Shown here: piece after piece, positions 54,881 to 63,313 of the stretch
How the letters are laid out: every line of letters starts with the position of its first letter
Position numbering within the stretch: position 1 is the first letter of the stretch
Assembly: GCF_014267175.1 (NCBI RefSeq)
Contig: NZ_JACMTR010000002.1
Coordinates: 880,001-944,000 of the forward strand
Length of the DNA stretch: 64,000 bases
Origin: Pseudonocardia sp. C8
Lineage (GTDB): Bacteria > Actinomycetota > Actinomycetes > Mycobacteriales > Pseudonocardiaceae
Direction of reading: 5' to 3'
The notes under the pieces: generated by a model
The model's input: only the letters and a program-made list of their open reading frames with translations
What the model was told of the DNA's origin: nothing
Database searches by the model: none
Program-made: the position numbers and the translations under genes

Positions 54881-55968
54881 CAGAGGGTCACCACCGAGCG
54901 GAGCACGTCGCCGTGGTGCATCTTGTCGAAGGCGGCTTCGACCTGGTCGAGGGCGATGGTTTCGGTGACGAACTTGTCCAGGGGGAAGCGGCCCTGCCGG
55001 AACAGGTCGACATACATGGGGAAGTCCCGCGACGGTAGGCAGTCGCCGTACCAGGAGGACTTGAGCGCGCCGCCGCGGCCGAAGTAGTCGATCAGTGGGA
55101 TCTCGGGGGCGGTGAGGTCGGGGGTGGGGACGCCGACCAGGACGACGGTGCCGGCGAGGTCGCGGGCGTAGAAGGCCTGCTTGTAGGTTTCGGGGCGGCC
55201 GACGGCGTCGATGACGACGTCGGCGCCGAAGCCGTCGGTGGCGGCGCGGATGGCTTCGACCGGGTCCTGTTCGCGGGCGTTGATGGTGTGGGTGGCGCCG
55301 AAGCCGCGGGCCCAGTCGAGTTTTCTGGGGTCGGTGTCGACGGCGATGATGGTGGTGGCGCCGGCGAGGTGGGCGCCGGCGATGGCGGCGTCGCCGACGC
55401 CGCCGCAGCCGATCACGGCGATGGAGTCGCCGCGGCCGATCTGGCCGGTGTTGACCGCGGCGCCGAGTCCGGCCATGACCCCGCAGCCGAGCAGGCCGGC
55501 GACCTGGGCGGGGGCCTGGGGGTCGACCTTGGTGCATTGTCCGGAGTGGACGAGGGTTTTCTCGGCGAAGGCGCCGATGCCCAGGGCGGGGGACAGTTCG
55601 GTGCCGTCGGTGAGGGTCATCTTCTGGGCGGCGTTGTGGGTGTCGAAACACAGGTGGGGCTTGCCCTTGCGGCAGGCCCGGCAGACCCCGCACACGGCGC
55701 GCCAGTTCAGGACCACGTAGTCGCCGGGGGCCAGGTCGGTGACGCCCTCGCCGACGGTGTCGACGATCCCGGCGGCCTCGTGGCCGAGCAGGAACGGGAA
55801 CTCGTCGTTGATCCCGCCCTCGCGGTAGTGCAGGTCGGTGTGGCAGACCCCGCAGGCCTGGACCTGCACCACGGCCTCACCCGGACCCGGGTCCGGGACC
55901 ACGATCGTCTCGACGGTGACGGGCTTGCCCTTCTCGAGGGCAACGACACCCTGGACGTGCTGCGGCAT
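54880..55968 (-). CDS. mscR: S-(hydroxymethyl)mycothiol dehydrogenase
   Basis: This 362-residue zinc alcohol dehydrogenase oxidises S-(hydroxymethyl)mycothiol, the formaldehyde adduct, to S-formylmycothiol with NAD. It has the catalytic-zinc motifs [14 protein letters not shown] and GHEAAGIV, a structural zinc C-x2-C-x2-C-x7-C ([15 protein letters not shown]) and the Rossmann [15 protein letters not shown]. The ATG at 55968 follows GGAAGGA; the frame is open to 56016, but that crosses the operator. It disposes of formaldehyde released by demethylation. The symbol is by similarity to mycobacterial MscR. Confidence 0.9.
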   Translation of the reverse strand: MPQHVQGVVALEKGKPVTVETIVVPDPGPGEAVVQVQACGVCHTDLHYREGGINDEFPFLLGHEAAGIVDTVGEGVTDLAPGDYVVLNWRAVCGVCRACRKGKPHLCFDTHNAAQKMTLTDGTELSPALGIGAFAEKTLVHSGQCTKVDPQAPAQVAGLLGCGVMAGLGAAVNTGQIGRGDSIAVIGCGGVGDAAIAGAHLAGATTIIAVDTDPRKLDWARGFGATHTINAREQDPVEAIRAATDGFGADVVIDAVGRPETYKQAFYARDLAGTVVLVGVPTPDLTAPEIPLIDYFGRGGALKSSWYGDCLPSRDFPMYVDLFRQGRFPLDKFVTETIALDQVEAAFDKMHHGDVLRSVVTL

Positions 55969-56003
55969 GGCGGCGTTCCTTCCGTAGGGGAGCGAATTCG
56001 CTG

Positions 56004-56017
56004 ATTGATATATCAAT
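56004..56017. promoter_or_regulatory. GntR-regulon operator upstream of mscR
   Basis: ATTGATATATCAAT is a perfect 14-bp palindrome, the strongest copy of the TGATATATCA motif. It lies between mscR (start 55968) and the end of the upstream GntR gene. The flanking 22 bases (56006-56027) match the region at 61204-61225 at 20 positions. Confidence 0.8.
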
Positions 56018-56055
56018 ACACGATAAGACGTGGTGGTGCTCCGGGCAAGGACCTC

Positions 56056-56727
56056 TCAGAGCACGGCGCGGATGGCCTTCTCGAACCCCTCGACGTGCTG
56101 CCGGCACACCGACTCGGCCCGCCGTGCATCACCGTCGGCGATCACGTACAGCAGCTCGCAGTGCTCGTCGACGTGCCCGGCGACGTGGTCGAGGCGCTCG
56201 AGGAACATGCAGTGGATGCGGGTCGCCAGGTTGTAGTACCGGGTGAGGGTGTCCTCCAGGTACGGGTTGCCGGCGGCCCGGTAGATCGAGCGGTGCACGC
56301 TGACGTCCCAGCGCATCAGCTCGGTGCGGCCCGTCCGGGCCGAGTCCAGCACCCGGATCCGGTCCGCGAGGGCGCGGAGCTCGTCCCGGCGGCCGGCCGA
56401 GGCGGCCAGCGCGGCGCGCCGCGCGGCGAGGGGCTCCAGCGCGAGCCGGATCTCGCACACGTCGGTGAGGTCGGAGATGTCGACCGCGGTCGCGAACGTG
56501 CCCCGGCGGGGGTAGGAGATCACCAGGCGCTCGGTCTCCAGCCGCTTCAGGGCCTCGCGCACCGGGGTGCGGCCGAGGCCGAGCCGCGCCGAGAGGCCCT
56601 CGTCGTCGATCGGCGCCAGCGGCGGGATCTCGAGCATGATCAGCTGGTCGCGCAGCGCGATGTAGGCCTGGTCGGCCAGGGAGCTCGGGGAGTCGAAGTC
56701 CAACGGGATGTCGCTCACGGCAGTCAT
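56056..56727 (-). CDS. GntR-family regulator, FCD (FadR-like) subfamily
   Basis: This 223-residue regulator has a winged helix-turn-helix (GLSARLGLGRTPVREALKRLETERLVISYPRRGTF) and a C-terminal all-helical FCD sensor domain with probable metal/ligand residues (RWDVSVHRSIYRAAGNPYL, RIHCMFLERLDHV). FCD regulators sense small carboxylates or amino acids. It lies upstream of mscR and downstream of sdaA-folC. Six TGATATATCA-type palindromes lie before nearby C1 genes and are its probable operators. Confidence 0.9.
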   Translation of the reverse strand: MTAVSDIPLDFDSPSSLADQAYIALRDQLIMLEIPPLAPIDDEGLSARLGLGRTPVREALKRLETERLVISYPRRGTFATAVDISDLTDVCEIRLALEPLAARRAALAASAGRRDELRALADRIRVLDSARTGRTELMRWDVSVHRSIYRAAGNPYLEDTLTRYYNLATRIHCMFLERLDHVAGHVDEHCELLYVIADGDARRAESVCRQHVEGFEKAIRAVL

Positions 56728-56781
56728 GGCGTGCCCTTGCGGTACGGGGGTCGTCAGGGATGTGCGGTGGTGCTGCTGAGG

Positions 56782-58134
56782 TCAGCCGGGTGCCGGGTCG
56801 TCGACGACCGCGAGCAGCCGGAACGATCCGGTCACGACCACCGCCGAGGTGGGGTCGCCGGTGCGCAGCGCGTGTTCCCGGGCCCGTCGCGGATCGGGTT
56901 CCGCGACGGCCTCGACGCCGGCCCGGCGGGCCGCAGCGGCGATCTCGGCGGCCGACCAGACCGCGGGGCGGTGACCGCCGGCCGGTCCGGCCGGCAGCTC
57001 GGTGGCGACGATCCGCCCGGCGCCGGGCGCGACCGCCTGCACGGACGCGTCGAGGTCCTTGTCGCGGGCCAGCGCGAGCACCCAGGTCACCGCCCGGTCC
57101 GGGTACCGGTCGCCGACCGTCTCGGCCAGCGCCGACAGCTTGACCGGGTCGTGCGCACCGTCCAGCACCACGGCGCGCCCCCGTACCGACCGTTGCTCGA
57201 ACCGCCCGGGGATGTGGGTGCGCGCCAGCCCGTTCCGGACGGCGAGCGGGTCCAGCGACCAGCCGTCCCGCTGGGCGAGCGTCGCGACCGCGTGCAGGGC
57301 GAGGACGGCGTTCCCGGCCTGGTGGCGCCCGTGCAGGCCGAGTGGGACGTCAGCCCAGCCGGCCAGGTCGACCCGGGTGCCGGACGGGCCGGTGCGGGCG
57401 ACCGCGGCCGCGGCGTCGGTGTCGACGAACTCCAGTCGCGTGCCCCGCTCGCGGGCCCGCTCGACCAGGGCGGCGTCGGCCTCCGGCCCGTTCACCGCGG
57501 CGACCGCGTCGCCCCCGACGGGCAGGATGCCCGACTTCTCGGCGGCGATCCGGCCCGGCGAGTCGCCCAGGATGTCGACGTGGTCGAGGCCGATCCGGGT
57601 GACGACGGCCAGCTTGTCCGGCCGGGCGACGACGTTCGTCGGGTCGAGCCGGCCCCCGATCCCGGTCTCGACGACCGCGTAGTGGGCACGCTCGGCGGCG
57701 ATCGAGAAGCCGAGCGCGGTCACGACCTCGAAGAACGCGCACCGCTCGGCGCGACGGCGCTCGACCGTGCCGACGGCGGCCCGCACGCGGGCCAGGTGCT
57801 CGCGGACGACGGCCTCGTCGACCGGCTGCCCGCCGACCATGAACCGTTCGCGGACGCTGTAGACGTGCGGCGAGGTCTGCGTGCCGACCCGGAAGCCGTG
57901 CTCGGCCAGCAGCGCCGCGACGAACGCGCACACCGATCCCTTGCCGGCGGTGCCGGCGACGTGCACGGTGCGCACGCGTTCCTGCGGGTCACCGAGCTCG
58001 GCGAGGATCTCGCGGGCCCGCTCCTGCGGGGCGGTGGCCGGGGCACCGGCACCCCGGCCGCTCGCGGGCAGGCCCAGCAGGAACCCGTCGACGTCCTCTC
58101 CGGGGCCCGCGACCCCGGTGGCCGGCGCCGTCAC
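56782..58134 (-). CDS. folC: Bifunctional folylpolyglutamate/dihydrofolate synthase
   Basis: FolC adds glutamate residues to folates so they are retained and bound by C1 enzymes. The 450-residue Mur-ligase-fold protein has the P-loop VAGTAGKGSVCAFVA, VVETGIGGRLDPTNVV, GLDHVDILGDSPGRIAAEKSGI and VLDGAHDP. It starts 1 base after the sdaA stop and is thus translationally coupled to serine dehydratase. A folC in a serine/C1 operon is probably an extra copy serving high folate flux. Whether a housekeeping copy exists elsewhere cannot be seen. Confidence 0.88.
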   Translation of the reverse strand: MTAPATGVAGPGEDVDGFLLGLPASGRGAGAPATAPQERAREILAELGDPQERVRTVHVAGTAGKGSVCAFVAALLAEHGFRVGTQTSPHVYSVRERFMVGGQPVDEAVVREHLARVRAAVGTVERRRAERCAFFEVVTALGFSIAAERAHYAVVETGIGGRLDPTNVVARPDKLAVVTRIGLDHVDILGDSPGRIAAEKSGILPVGGDAVAAVNGPEADAALVERARERGTRLEFVDTDAAAAVARTGPSGTRVDLAGWADVPLGLHGRHQAGNAVLALHAVATLAQRDGWSLDPLAVRNGLARTHIPGRFEQRSVRGRAVVLDGAHDPVKLSALAETVGDRYPDRAVTWVLALARDKDLDASVQAVAPGAGRIVATELPAGPAGGHRPAVWSAAEIAAAARRAGVEAVAEPDPRRAREHALRTGDPTSAVVVTGSFRLLAVVDDPAPG

Positions 58135-58135
58135 C

Positions 58136-59509
58136 TCAGCACTCCACGATGTTCAGGGCCAGCCCGCCGCGGGCGGTCTCCTTGTACTTGTCCTTCATGT
58201 CCGCGCCGGTCTCGCGCATGGTCTTGATGGCCTTGTCCAGGGAGACGTGGTGCACGCCGTCGCCGTGCAGGGCCATCCGGGCCGCGGTGATCGCCTTGAC
58301 CGAGGCGACCGCGTTGCGCTCGATGCAGGGAATCTGCACGAGGCCGCCGACCGGGTCGCAGGTCAGCCCGAGGTTGTGCTCGATGCCGATCTCCGCGGCG
58401 TTCTCGACCTGTTCGGGGGTGCAGCCGATGATCTCGGCCAGGCCGGCCGCCGCCATCGCGCACGCCGACCCGACCTCGCCCTGGCAGCCGACCTCGGCGC
58501 CGGAGATCGAGGCGTTCTTCTTGAACAGCACGCCCACCGCACCCGCGGTGAGCAGGAACCGGACCACGGCGTCGTCGTCGAAGCCGGGCAGGAAGCGGGC
58601 CGCGTAGTGCAGCACCGCGGGCACGATCCCGGCGGCGCCGTTCGTCGGGGCGGTCACGACCCGGCCCCCCGCGGCGTTCTCCTCGTTGACCGCCAGCGCG
58701 TAGAGCGTCACCCACTCCATGGCGTGCAGGGCGTCCGGATCGCCGGTGGCCGACTCCAGCCGCGTGCGGAGGGTCGCGGCGCGGCGGCGCACCTTGAGCC
58801 CGCCGGGCAGCACCCCGCCGGTGGTCGTGCCGCGCTCCACGCACTCCTGCATCACCGACCAGATGTGCAGCAGCTCGGCGCGGACCTCCTCCTCGGTGCG
58901 CCAGGACAGCTCGTTGGCCAGCATGATCTGCGAGATCGGCAGGCCGTGCTCGCGGGCCAGCCCGACCAGCTCGTCGCCGGTGCTGAACGGGTGGGCGACC
59001 GGCGTCGGGTCCTCCACGAGGACCGGTGCCCCGGCGTCGTCCTCGTCGAGTACGAAGCCGCCGCCCACCGAGTAGTACTCGCGGCGCTCGACGACCGCGC
59101 CCGCGGCGTCGTGGGCGTGCAGCACCATGCCGTTGGAGTGGAAGTCCAGGCGCTTGTTCCGGTGGAGCACCACGTCGTCGTCGATCGAGAACGGGATCTC
59201 GTGGGTGCCGCCGAGGCTGATCCGGCCGCTGTTCCGGACGTCGTCGACCATCGGGTCGGCGGCCACCGGGTCGACCAGGTGGGGTTGGTGCCCGGCCAGG
59301 CCCAGCACGACCGCCTTCACGCTGCCGTGCCCGTGCCCGGTCGCGCCCAGCGAGCCGAACAGCTCCACGCGGACCGTGGCGGTCCGTTCGAGCAGGCCGG
59401 ACCCGGCCAGGCGCGACACGAAGAGGAACGCGGCCCGCATGGGGCCCACCGTGTGCGAGCTGGACGGGCCGATCCCCACCTTGAACATGTCGAACACGGA
59501 GATGGTCAT
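58136..59509 (-). CDS. sdaA: L-serine ammonia-lyase (Fe-S, single-chain)
   Basis: This 457-residue enzyme deaminates L-serine to pyruvate and ammonia. It has [27 protein letters not shown] at the start and the [4Fe-4S] cysteines in the family spacing C-x41-C-x10-C (GCQGE, TCDPVGG, PCIERN). The ATG at 59509 follows GAGGAG by 6 bases; a frame open to 59545 is rejected. Two operator copies lie upstream (59549-59558 and 59630-59639). It converts serine made by GlyA to pyruvate, the dissimilatory exit for glycine carbon. Confidence 0.93.
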   Translation of the reverse strand: MTISVFDMFKVGIGPSSSHTVGPMRAAFLFVSRLAGSGLLERTATVRVELFGSLGATGHGHGSVKAVVLGLAGHQPHLVDPVAADPMVDDVRNSGRISLGGTHEIPFSIDDDVVLHRNKRLDFHSNGMVLHAHDAAGAVVERREYYSVGGGFVLDEDDAGAPVLVEDPTPVAHPFSTGDELVGLAREHGLPISQIMLANELSWRTEEEVRAELLHIWSVMQECVERGTTTGGVLPGGLKVRRRAATLRTRLESATGDPDALHAMEWVTLYALAVNEENAAGGRVVTAPTNGAAGIVPAVLHYAARFLPGFDDDAVVRFLLTAGAVGVLFKKNASISGAEVGCQGEVGSACAMAAAGLAEIIGCTPEQVENAAEIGIEHNLGLTCDPVGGLVQIPCIERNAVASVKAITAARMALHGDGVHHVSLDKAIKTMRETGADMKDKYKETARGGLALNIVEC

Positions 59510-59548
59510 GCGAGCTCCTCTCGCCGTGCGGGTCCAACGGAGCAAAAC

Positions 59549-59558
59549 TGATATATCA
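59549..59558. promoter_or_regulatory. GntR-regulon operator proximal to sdaA
   Basis: A perfect TGATATATCA, 40 bases upstream of the sdaA ATG at 59509 on the minus strand. Confidence 0.75.
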
Positions 59559-59629
59559 ATCAGGCTCAGCTGGGGGTGCCGACGGTTGGTCAGCGACGCT
59601 CGCGGACGAGCCTCGGGGTTTGACCGGGT

Positions 59630-59639
59630 TAATATATCA
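59630..59639. promoter_or_regulatory. GntR-regulon operator distal to sdaA
   Basis: TAATATATCA matches the motif at 9 of 10 positions, 81 bases from the proximal copy, in the gap between sdaA and the convergently placed end of the transporter gene. Paired sites could allow cooperative binding or looping. Confidence 0.6.
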
Positions 59640-59678
59640 GTCCCAGGGCAGGATTGTCCCGTCCTGGAGGGTCCCCGT

Positions 59679-61118
59679 TCAGGAGGGGTGACGGTGCGGC
59701 AGCTCCATCGGGACGCCGGTCGCCGACAGGGGCGGCGACGGCAGGTCCGCGCTGGAGGTCAGCGGGGCGGCACCGGCCAGGGGCCGGCCCGCCGACTCCT
59801 GGAGGAACCAGACGCTCACCACGCCGACCACGCCCGCACCGACCAGGTAGTAGCCCGGCCAGTCGAGGTTGCCGGTTGCGGTCACCGCGGCCTCGATCAC
59901 GGTCGGGGCGGTGCCGGCGAAGAGCGAGACGAACACGTTGAAGGTCACGCCCAGGCCGCCGTAGCGGATCAGGGTCGGGAACTGGGCCGGCAGGGTCGAC
60001 GGTGCGACGGCGGCGAAGCACAGGAGCGTCGCGCCCATGATCAGTAGTCCGACGACCTGGCCGGCGAGCCCGTGCTGCACCAGCCACACCGACGGCAGGC
60101 CGAGCACGATCAGCGCGATGCTGCCGGTCAGCAGGATCGGCTTGCGCCCGATCCGGTCGCTCAGCCGCCCGACGGCCCCGAGCGCGCAGAGCATGAGCAG
60201 CATCGTGCCGACCTGCAGGCCGGTCGACACCGCACCGCTCGCGCCGGCCTCCCCGTGCCGGGGCAGCGTGCCGGTCAGGTAGGTGGGCATGTAGCTGGTG
60301 AGCACGTAGTTGCTGACGTTCCAGGCGACGACCAGCCCGCCGGTCACGAGGGCGGCGGCCTTGTACCGCTTGTGCAGGATCTGCAGCGCACGCCGGTAGG
60401 TCATGGTCGCCAGCGCGGGGGAGCGCTCCATGAGCTGCCGGAACGCGGGGGTGTCCTCGAGCCGCAGCCGCAGGTAGATGCCGACCAGGCCGAGCGGGAG
60501 CGCCAGCATGAACGGGATCCGCCAGCCCCAGGCCAGCAGGTCCTCGTCCGGCAGCAGGGCGACGACCGTGGCGGTCACGCCCGCACCCAGGGTGTAGCCG
60601 GTGATCGTGCCGAACTCCAGCCAGCTGCCGAAGAACCCGCGCCGGCGGTCCGGGGAGTACTCCGCGACCAGGGTCAGCGCGCCGCAGTACTCGCCGCCGG
60701 CCGAGAAGCCCTGCAGCATCCGGATGAACAGGACCAGTAGCGGCGCGGCGATGCCGATGGTGCCGTAGCCGGGCACCAGGCCGAGGGCGATCGTCGCCCC
60801 TGCCATGAGCAGCATGGTGAACGCCAGCACCCGGGTGCGCCCCAGCCGGTCGCCGAGCACGCCGAACACGAAGCCGCCCAGCGGGCGCACGAGGAACGCA
60901 CCCGCGAACGCGGCGAGCGTCAGCACCAGCGACCACCGGCCGGCCTCCGGGAAGAAGACCCGGTTCAGCACGACGGCCGCGAGGTAGGAGTAGAGCCCGA
61001 AGTCGTACCACTCGGCCACGTTGCCCACCGACGCCGCCGTCGCCGCCCGCCGGACCGTGCGCTCCTCCTCGATGGCCGAGGTGATCCGCCGCCGTCGGCG
61101 TCGCGCGGAGTCGGACAT
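59679..61118 (-). CDS. MHS-type MFS transporter (ProP-like), second of a pair
   Basis: This 479-residue proton symporter is nearly the same as the product of 50229-51773 through the membrane core ([61 protein letters not shown]). It differs at the N-terminus (SARRRRRR) and has a short proline-rich tail instead of the charged one. A GntR-type operator lies about 85 bases upstream of the ATG. Betaine, dimethylglycine or sarcosine are reasonable substrates by context. Confidence 0.88.
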   Translation of the reverse strand: MSDSARRRRRRITSAIEEERTVRRAATAASVGNVAEWYDFGLYSYLAAVVLNRVFFPEAGRWSLVLTLAAFAGAFLVRPLGGFVFGVLGDRLGRTRVLAFTMLLMAGATIALGLVPGYGTIGIAAPLLVLFIRMLQGFSAGGEYCGALTLVAEYSPDRRRGFFGSWLEFGTITGYTLGAGVTATVVALLPDEDLLAWGWRIPFMLALPLGLVGIYLRLRLEDTPAFRQLMERSPALATMTYRRALQILHKRYKAAALVTGGLVVAWNVSNYVLTSYMPTYLTGTLPRHGEAGASGAVSTGLQVGTMLLMLCALGAVGRLSDRIGRKPILLTGSIALIVLGLPSVWLVQHGLAGQVVGLLIMGATLLCFAAVAPSTLPAQFPTLIRYGGLGVTFNVFVSLFAGTAPTVIEAAVTATGNLDWPGYYLVGAGVVGVVSVWFLQESAGRPLAGAAPLTSSADLPSPPLSATGVPMELPHRHPS

Positions 61119-61566
61119 GGAGCCCCCTTCGGTGAGTGCGGACCGACGTGGTCAGTGTCGCAAGAAGGCTGCGGCGACCGGCATGGCGCGTCTGCCCGAC
61201 CAGTGATATATCTATACACGGTAAGGGTCCCGGTCGCCGGATTCAAGTCGGGCCGGCCCTTCGACACCGCACCACCCAACGACGAGCTGGTGACCCGTGC
61301 AGCTGAGTGTGATGCCCGAGCGGCCCCGATCGCGGCCCTCGGGTCCGGCCCCGGACGTGCCCGAACCCTTCCGGGACCTGCCGACCGCCCTCCTTTCGAC
61401 GCCACCCGTCGTCCTTCCCGCCCCGATCGTCCGGCGTGACGCGCCCGTTACGTCTTCGGGTCGGTTCAGGTCCCCCAGAAATTCGCCATTGACGCCCGCT
61501 GTGTGCGACCTCATCCTCTGGTTGCGCATCACATGGCGAGTTTCGCAGTCCGCAACAGGAGGAACT
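61119..61566. other. 448-base divergent intergenic region
   Basis: No credible gene is seen. An open frame from 61297 in phase with the ferredoxin gene is Pro/Arg-rich and unlike any protein. The region holds the operator at 61204-61213 near the transporter side and AGGAGG (61557-61562) before the ferredoxin ATG. No clear promoter for the ferredoxin gene was found. Confidence 0.6.
61204..61213. promoter_or_regulatory. GntR-regulon operator upstream of the second MHS transporter
   Basis: TGATATATCT matches at 9 of 10 positions. The following bases (to 61225) repeat the flank seen at mscR, so the two promoters are probably built alike. It could also serve the divergent ferredoxin-reductase operon. 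Confidence 0.7.
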
Positions 61567-61929
61567 ATGATCTTCGTGGGCGAGCTGTCCGACATCCCGG
61601 TCGGAGAGTCCGTTCGTGTCCAGGGTCGGGTGGCGATCGCCGTGTTCAACGTCGACGGCGACCTCTATGCCATCGACGACACCTGCACCCATCAGGACGC
61701 CTCCCTGTCCGACGGCTGGCTGGAAGGATGCGCGGTGGAGTGCCCGCTCCACGCCGCCTGCTTCGACCTGCGCACCGGGCAGCCGAGCGGCCCGCCCGCG
61801 AAGACCCCGGTCCGGACGCACCAGGTCGTCGTCGACGAGGACGGCGCGGTCTACGTGAACGAGACCGACTCCGCCGAGGCCACCGACACGACCGAGTCCG
61901 CGCAGGCCGGCTTCGAGGCAGCGGTCTGA
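61567..61929 (+). CDS. Rieske-type [2Fe-2S] ferredoxin
   Basis: This 120-residue Rieske ferredoxin has ligands Cys40-x-His42 (DTCTHQDASL) and Cys59-x2-His62 (VECPLHAACFDL) and an extra acidic Thr/Glu-rich tail. AGGAGG lies 4 bases before the ATG. It is coupled to the reductase gene by a TGATG overlap. Together they would pass electrons from NAD(P)H to a Rieske-type or P450 oxygenase. None is encoded in the window; a glycine-betaine-type monooxygenase beyond the right edge would fit. Confidence 0.9.
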   Translation: MIFVGELSDIPVGESVRVQGRVAIAVFNVDGDLYAIDDTCTHQDASLSDGWLEGCAVECPLHAACFDLRTGQPSGPPAKTPVRTHQVVVDEDGAVYVNETDSAEATDTTESAQAGFEAAV

Positions 61930-63095
61930 TGCGGAGCGTGACGGTCGTCGGCGCCTCCCTCGCCGGCCTCGCGGCGGTGCGCGCGCTGCGCGCCCAGGGC
62001 TTCGAGGGTGAGATCGTGGTGGTGGGGGAGGAGAAGCACGCCCCCTACGACCGCCCGCCGCTGTCGAAGGAGTTCCTGGCCGGGTCCTCCTCCGAGGACG
62101 ACATCAGCCTCGGCGAGGACGACGACGCCGGGCTCGGCGTGGAGTGGCGGCTGGGCCGGACCGCAACCGCCCTGGACGCCGAGGCCCGCGTCGTGGTGCT
62201 CGACGACGGCGAGCGCCTGGCCTCGGACGCGATCGTGCTCGCGACCGGGGCCCGGGCCCGTGCGCTGCCCGGGGAGATGCCCGCCGGCGTGCACACGTTG
62301 CGCACCCTCGACGACGCCCGTGCGCTCAAGGCCGACCTGGTCGCCGGCTCGCGGCTCGTGGTCATCGGTGCCGGGTTCATCGGTGCCGAGGTCGCGTCGA
62401 CCGCGGCCGGGCTCGGCCTCGAGGTCGACATCGTCGAGGCGGCGGAGGTCCCGCTGCAGCGCGCGCTCGGCCCCGAGATGGGGCAGGCGTGCGGGCGGCT
62501 GCACGAGGCGAACGGGGTGCGCCTGCACCTCGGGGTCGGGGTGGCCGGGCTGACCGGCTCGCCGCGGGTCACCGGGGTGGAGCTCACCGACGGCCGCGAG
62601 CTGCCCGCGGACGTCGTCGTCGTCGGGATCGGGGCGGCGCCCAACGTGGAGTGGCTGGAAGGGTCCGGGCTCGAGCTGGACAACGGCGTCGTCACCGACG
62701 TGAGCGGGATGACCAACGTTCCCGGCATCGTCGCGGTCGGCGACTGCGCCAACTCGCACCGGGACTTCACCGGGGACCGGCTGCGGCTCGAGCACTGGAC
62801 GAACGCGCTCCAGCAGCCCGCGGTCGCCGTCGCGGCCCTGCTCGGGACGGAGCACTCGCTGCCGTCGCACCACGCCGTGCCCTACTTCTGGTCCGACCAG
62901 TACGGGCACAAGATCCAGTTCGCCGGGCACCGGCCGGCCGAGGGCTCGGTCCGGGTGGAGGACGGCGACCCGGAGGGCTCGGGTGGCTTCCTGGCGCTGT
63001 TCCTGGACGCCGCCGGGGAACCGGTCGGCGTGCTGGGCGTCGACCGCCCGCGCCCGTTCGGGCGCTGGCGACGGGAGCTGGCCAAGCGCCTGTAG
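61929..63095 (+). CDS. FAD-dependent ferredoxin reductase
   Basis: This 388-residue pyridine-nucleotide:ferredoxin reductase of the oxygenase-coupled class has an FAD motif (VVGASLAGLAAVRAL), YDRPPLSKEFLAG, a NAD-binding VIGAGFIGAEVAS, and the FAD-binding VAVGDCANS. The C-terminal reductase domain has FWSDQYGHKIQFAG. The ATG overlaps the ferredoxin stop. A strong hairpin ends the two-gene unit at 63140-63180. Confidence 0.92.
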   Translation: MRSVTVVGASLAGLAAVRALRAQGFEGEIVVVGEEKHAPYDRPPLSKEFLAGSSSEDDISLGEDDDAGLGVEWRLGRTATALDAEARVVVLDDGERLASDAIVLATGARARALPGEMPAGVHTLRTLDDARALKADLVAGSRLVVIGAGFIGAEVASTAAGLGLEVDIVEAAEVPLQRALGPEMGQACGRLHEANGVRLHLGVGVAGLTGSPRVTGVELTDGRELPADVVVVGIGAAPNVEWLEGSGLELDNGVVTDVSGMTNVPGIVAVGDCANSHRDFTGDRLRLEHWTNALQQPAVAVAALLGTEHSLPSHHAVPYFWSDQYGHKIQFAGHRPAEGSVRVEDGDPEGSGGFLALFLDAAGEPVGVLGVDRPRPFGRWRRELAKRL

Positions 63096-63139
63096 GCCCC
63101 CGGCGGTCGCCGGCCGACGCAACACCACTGAGTTACCCC

Positions 63140-63180
63140 GGTCCGCCACGCCCGTCCCCGGTGGGTGGGCGTGGCGGACC
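63140..63180 (+). terminator. Strong hairpin after the ferredoxin reductase gene
   Basis: A perfect 14-bp stem (63140-63153 with 63167-63180) has a 13-base loop, 45 bases after the reductase stop. It separates that operon from the next glyA. Confidence 0.75.
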
Positions 63181-63273
63181 TCGGCGTGCCCGGAACCCGC
63201 CGCCGACCTGCAGGAATACGTCCAGACGGACCTCTTGACCGCGAGGCCACTGAGATGCCACGCTGTCGCCAGT

Positions 63274-63283
63274 TGATATATCA
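63274..63283. promoter_or_regulatory. GntR-regulon operator upstream of the second glyA
   Basis: A perfect TGATATATCA 30 bases before the glyA ATG at 63314. TTGATA (63273-63278) with AGATAT (63296-63301) 17 bases downstream may form the promoter, so a bound repressor would cover the -35. Confidence 0.75.
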
Positions 63284-63313
63284 GTCTGCTCGGGAAGATA
63301 TGTGGAGGTGTTC

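Noticed and set aside
61297..61566. Upstream extension of the Rieske ferredoxin
   Set aside because: It is open in frame but low-complexity Pro/Arg-rich, and AGGAGG plus ATG at 61567 give the expected start.
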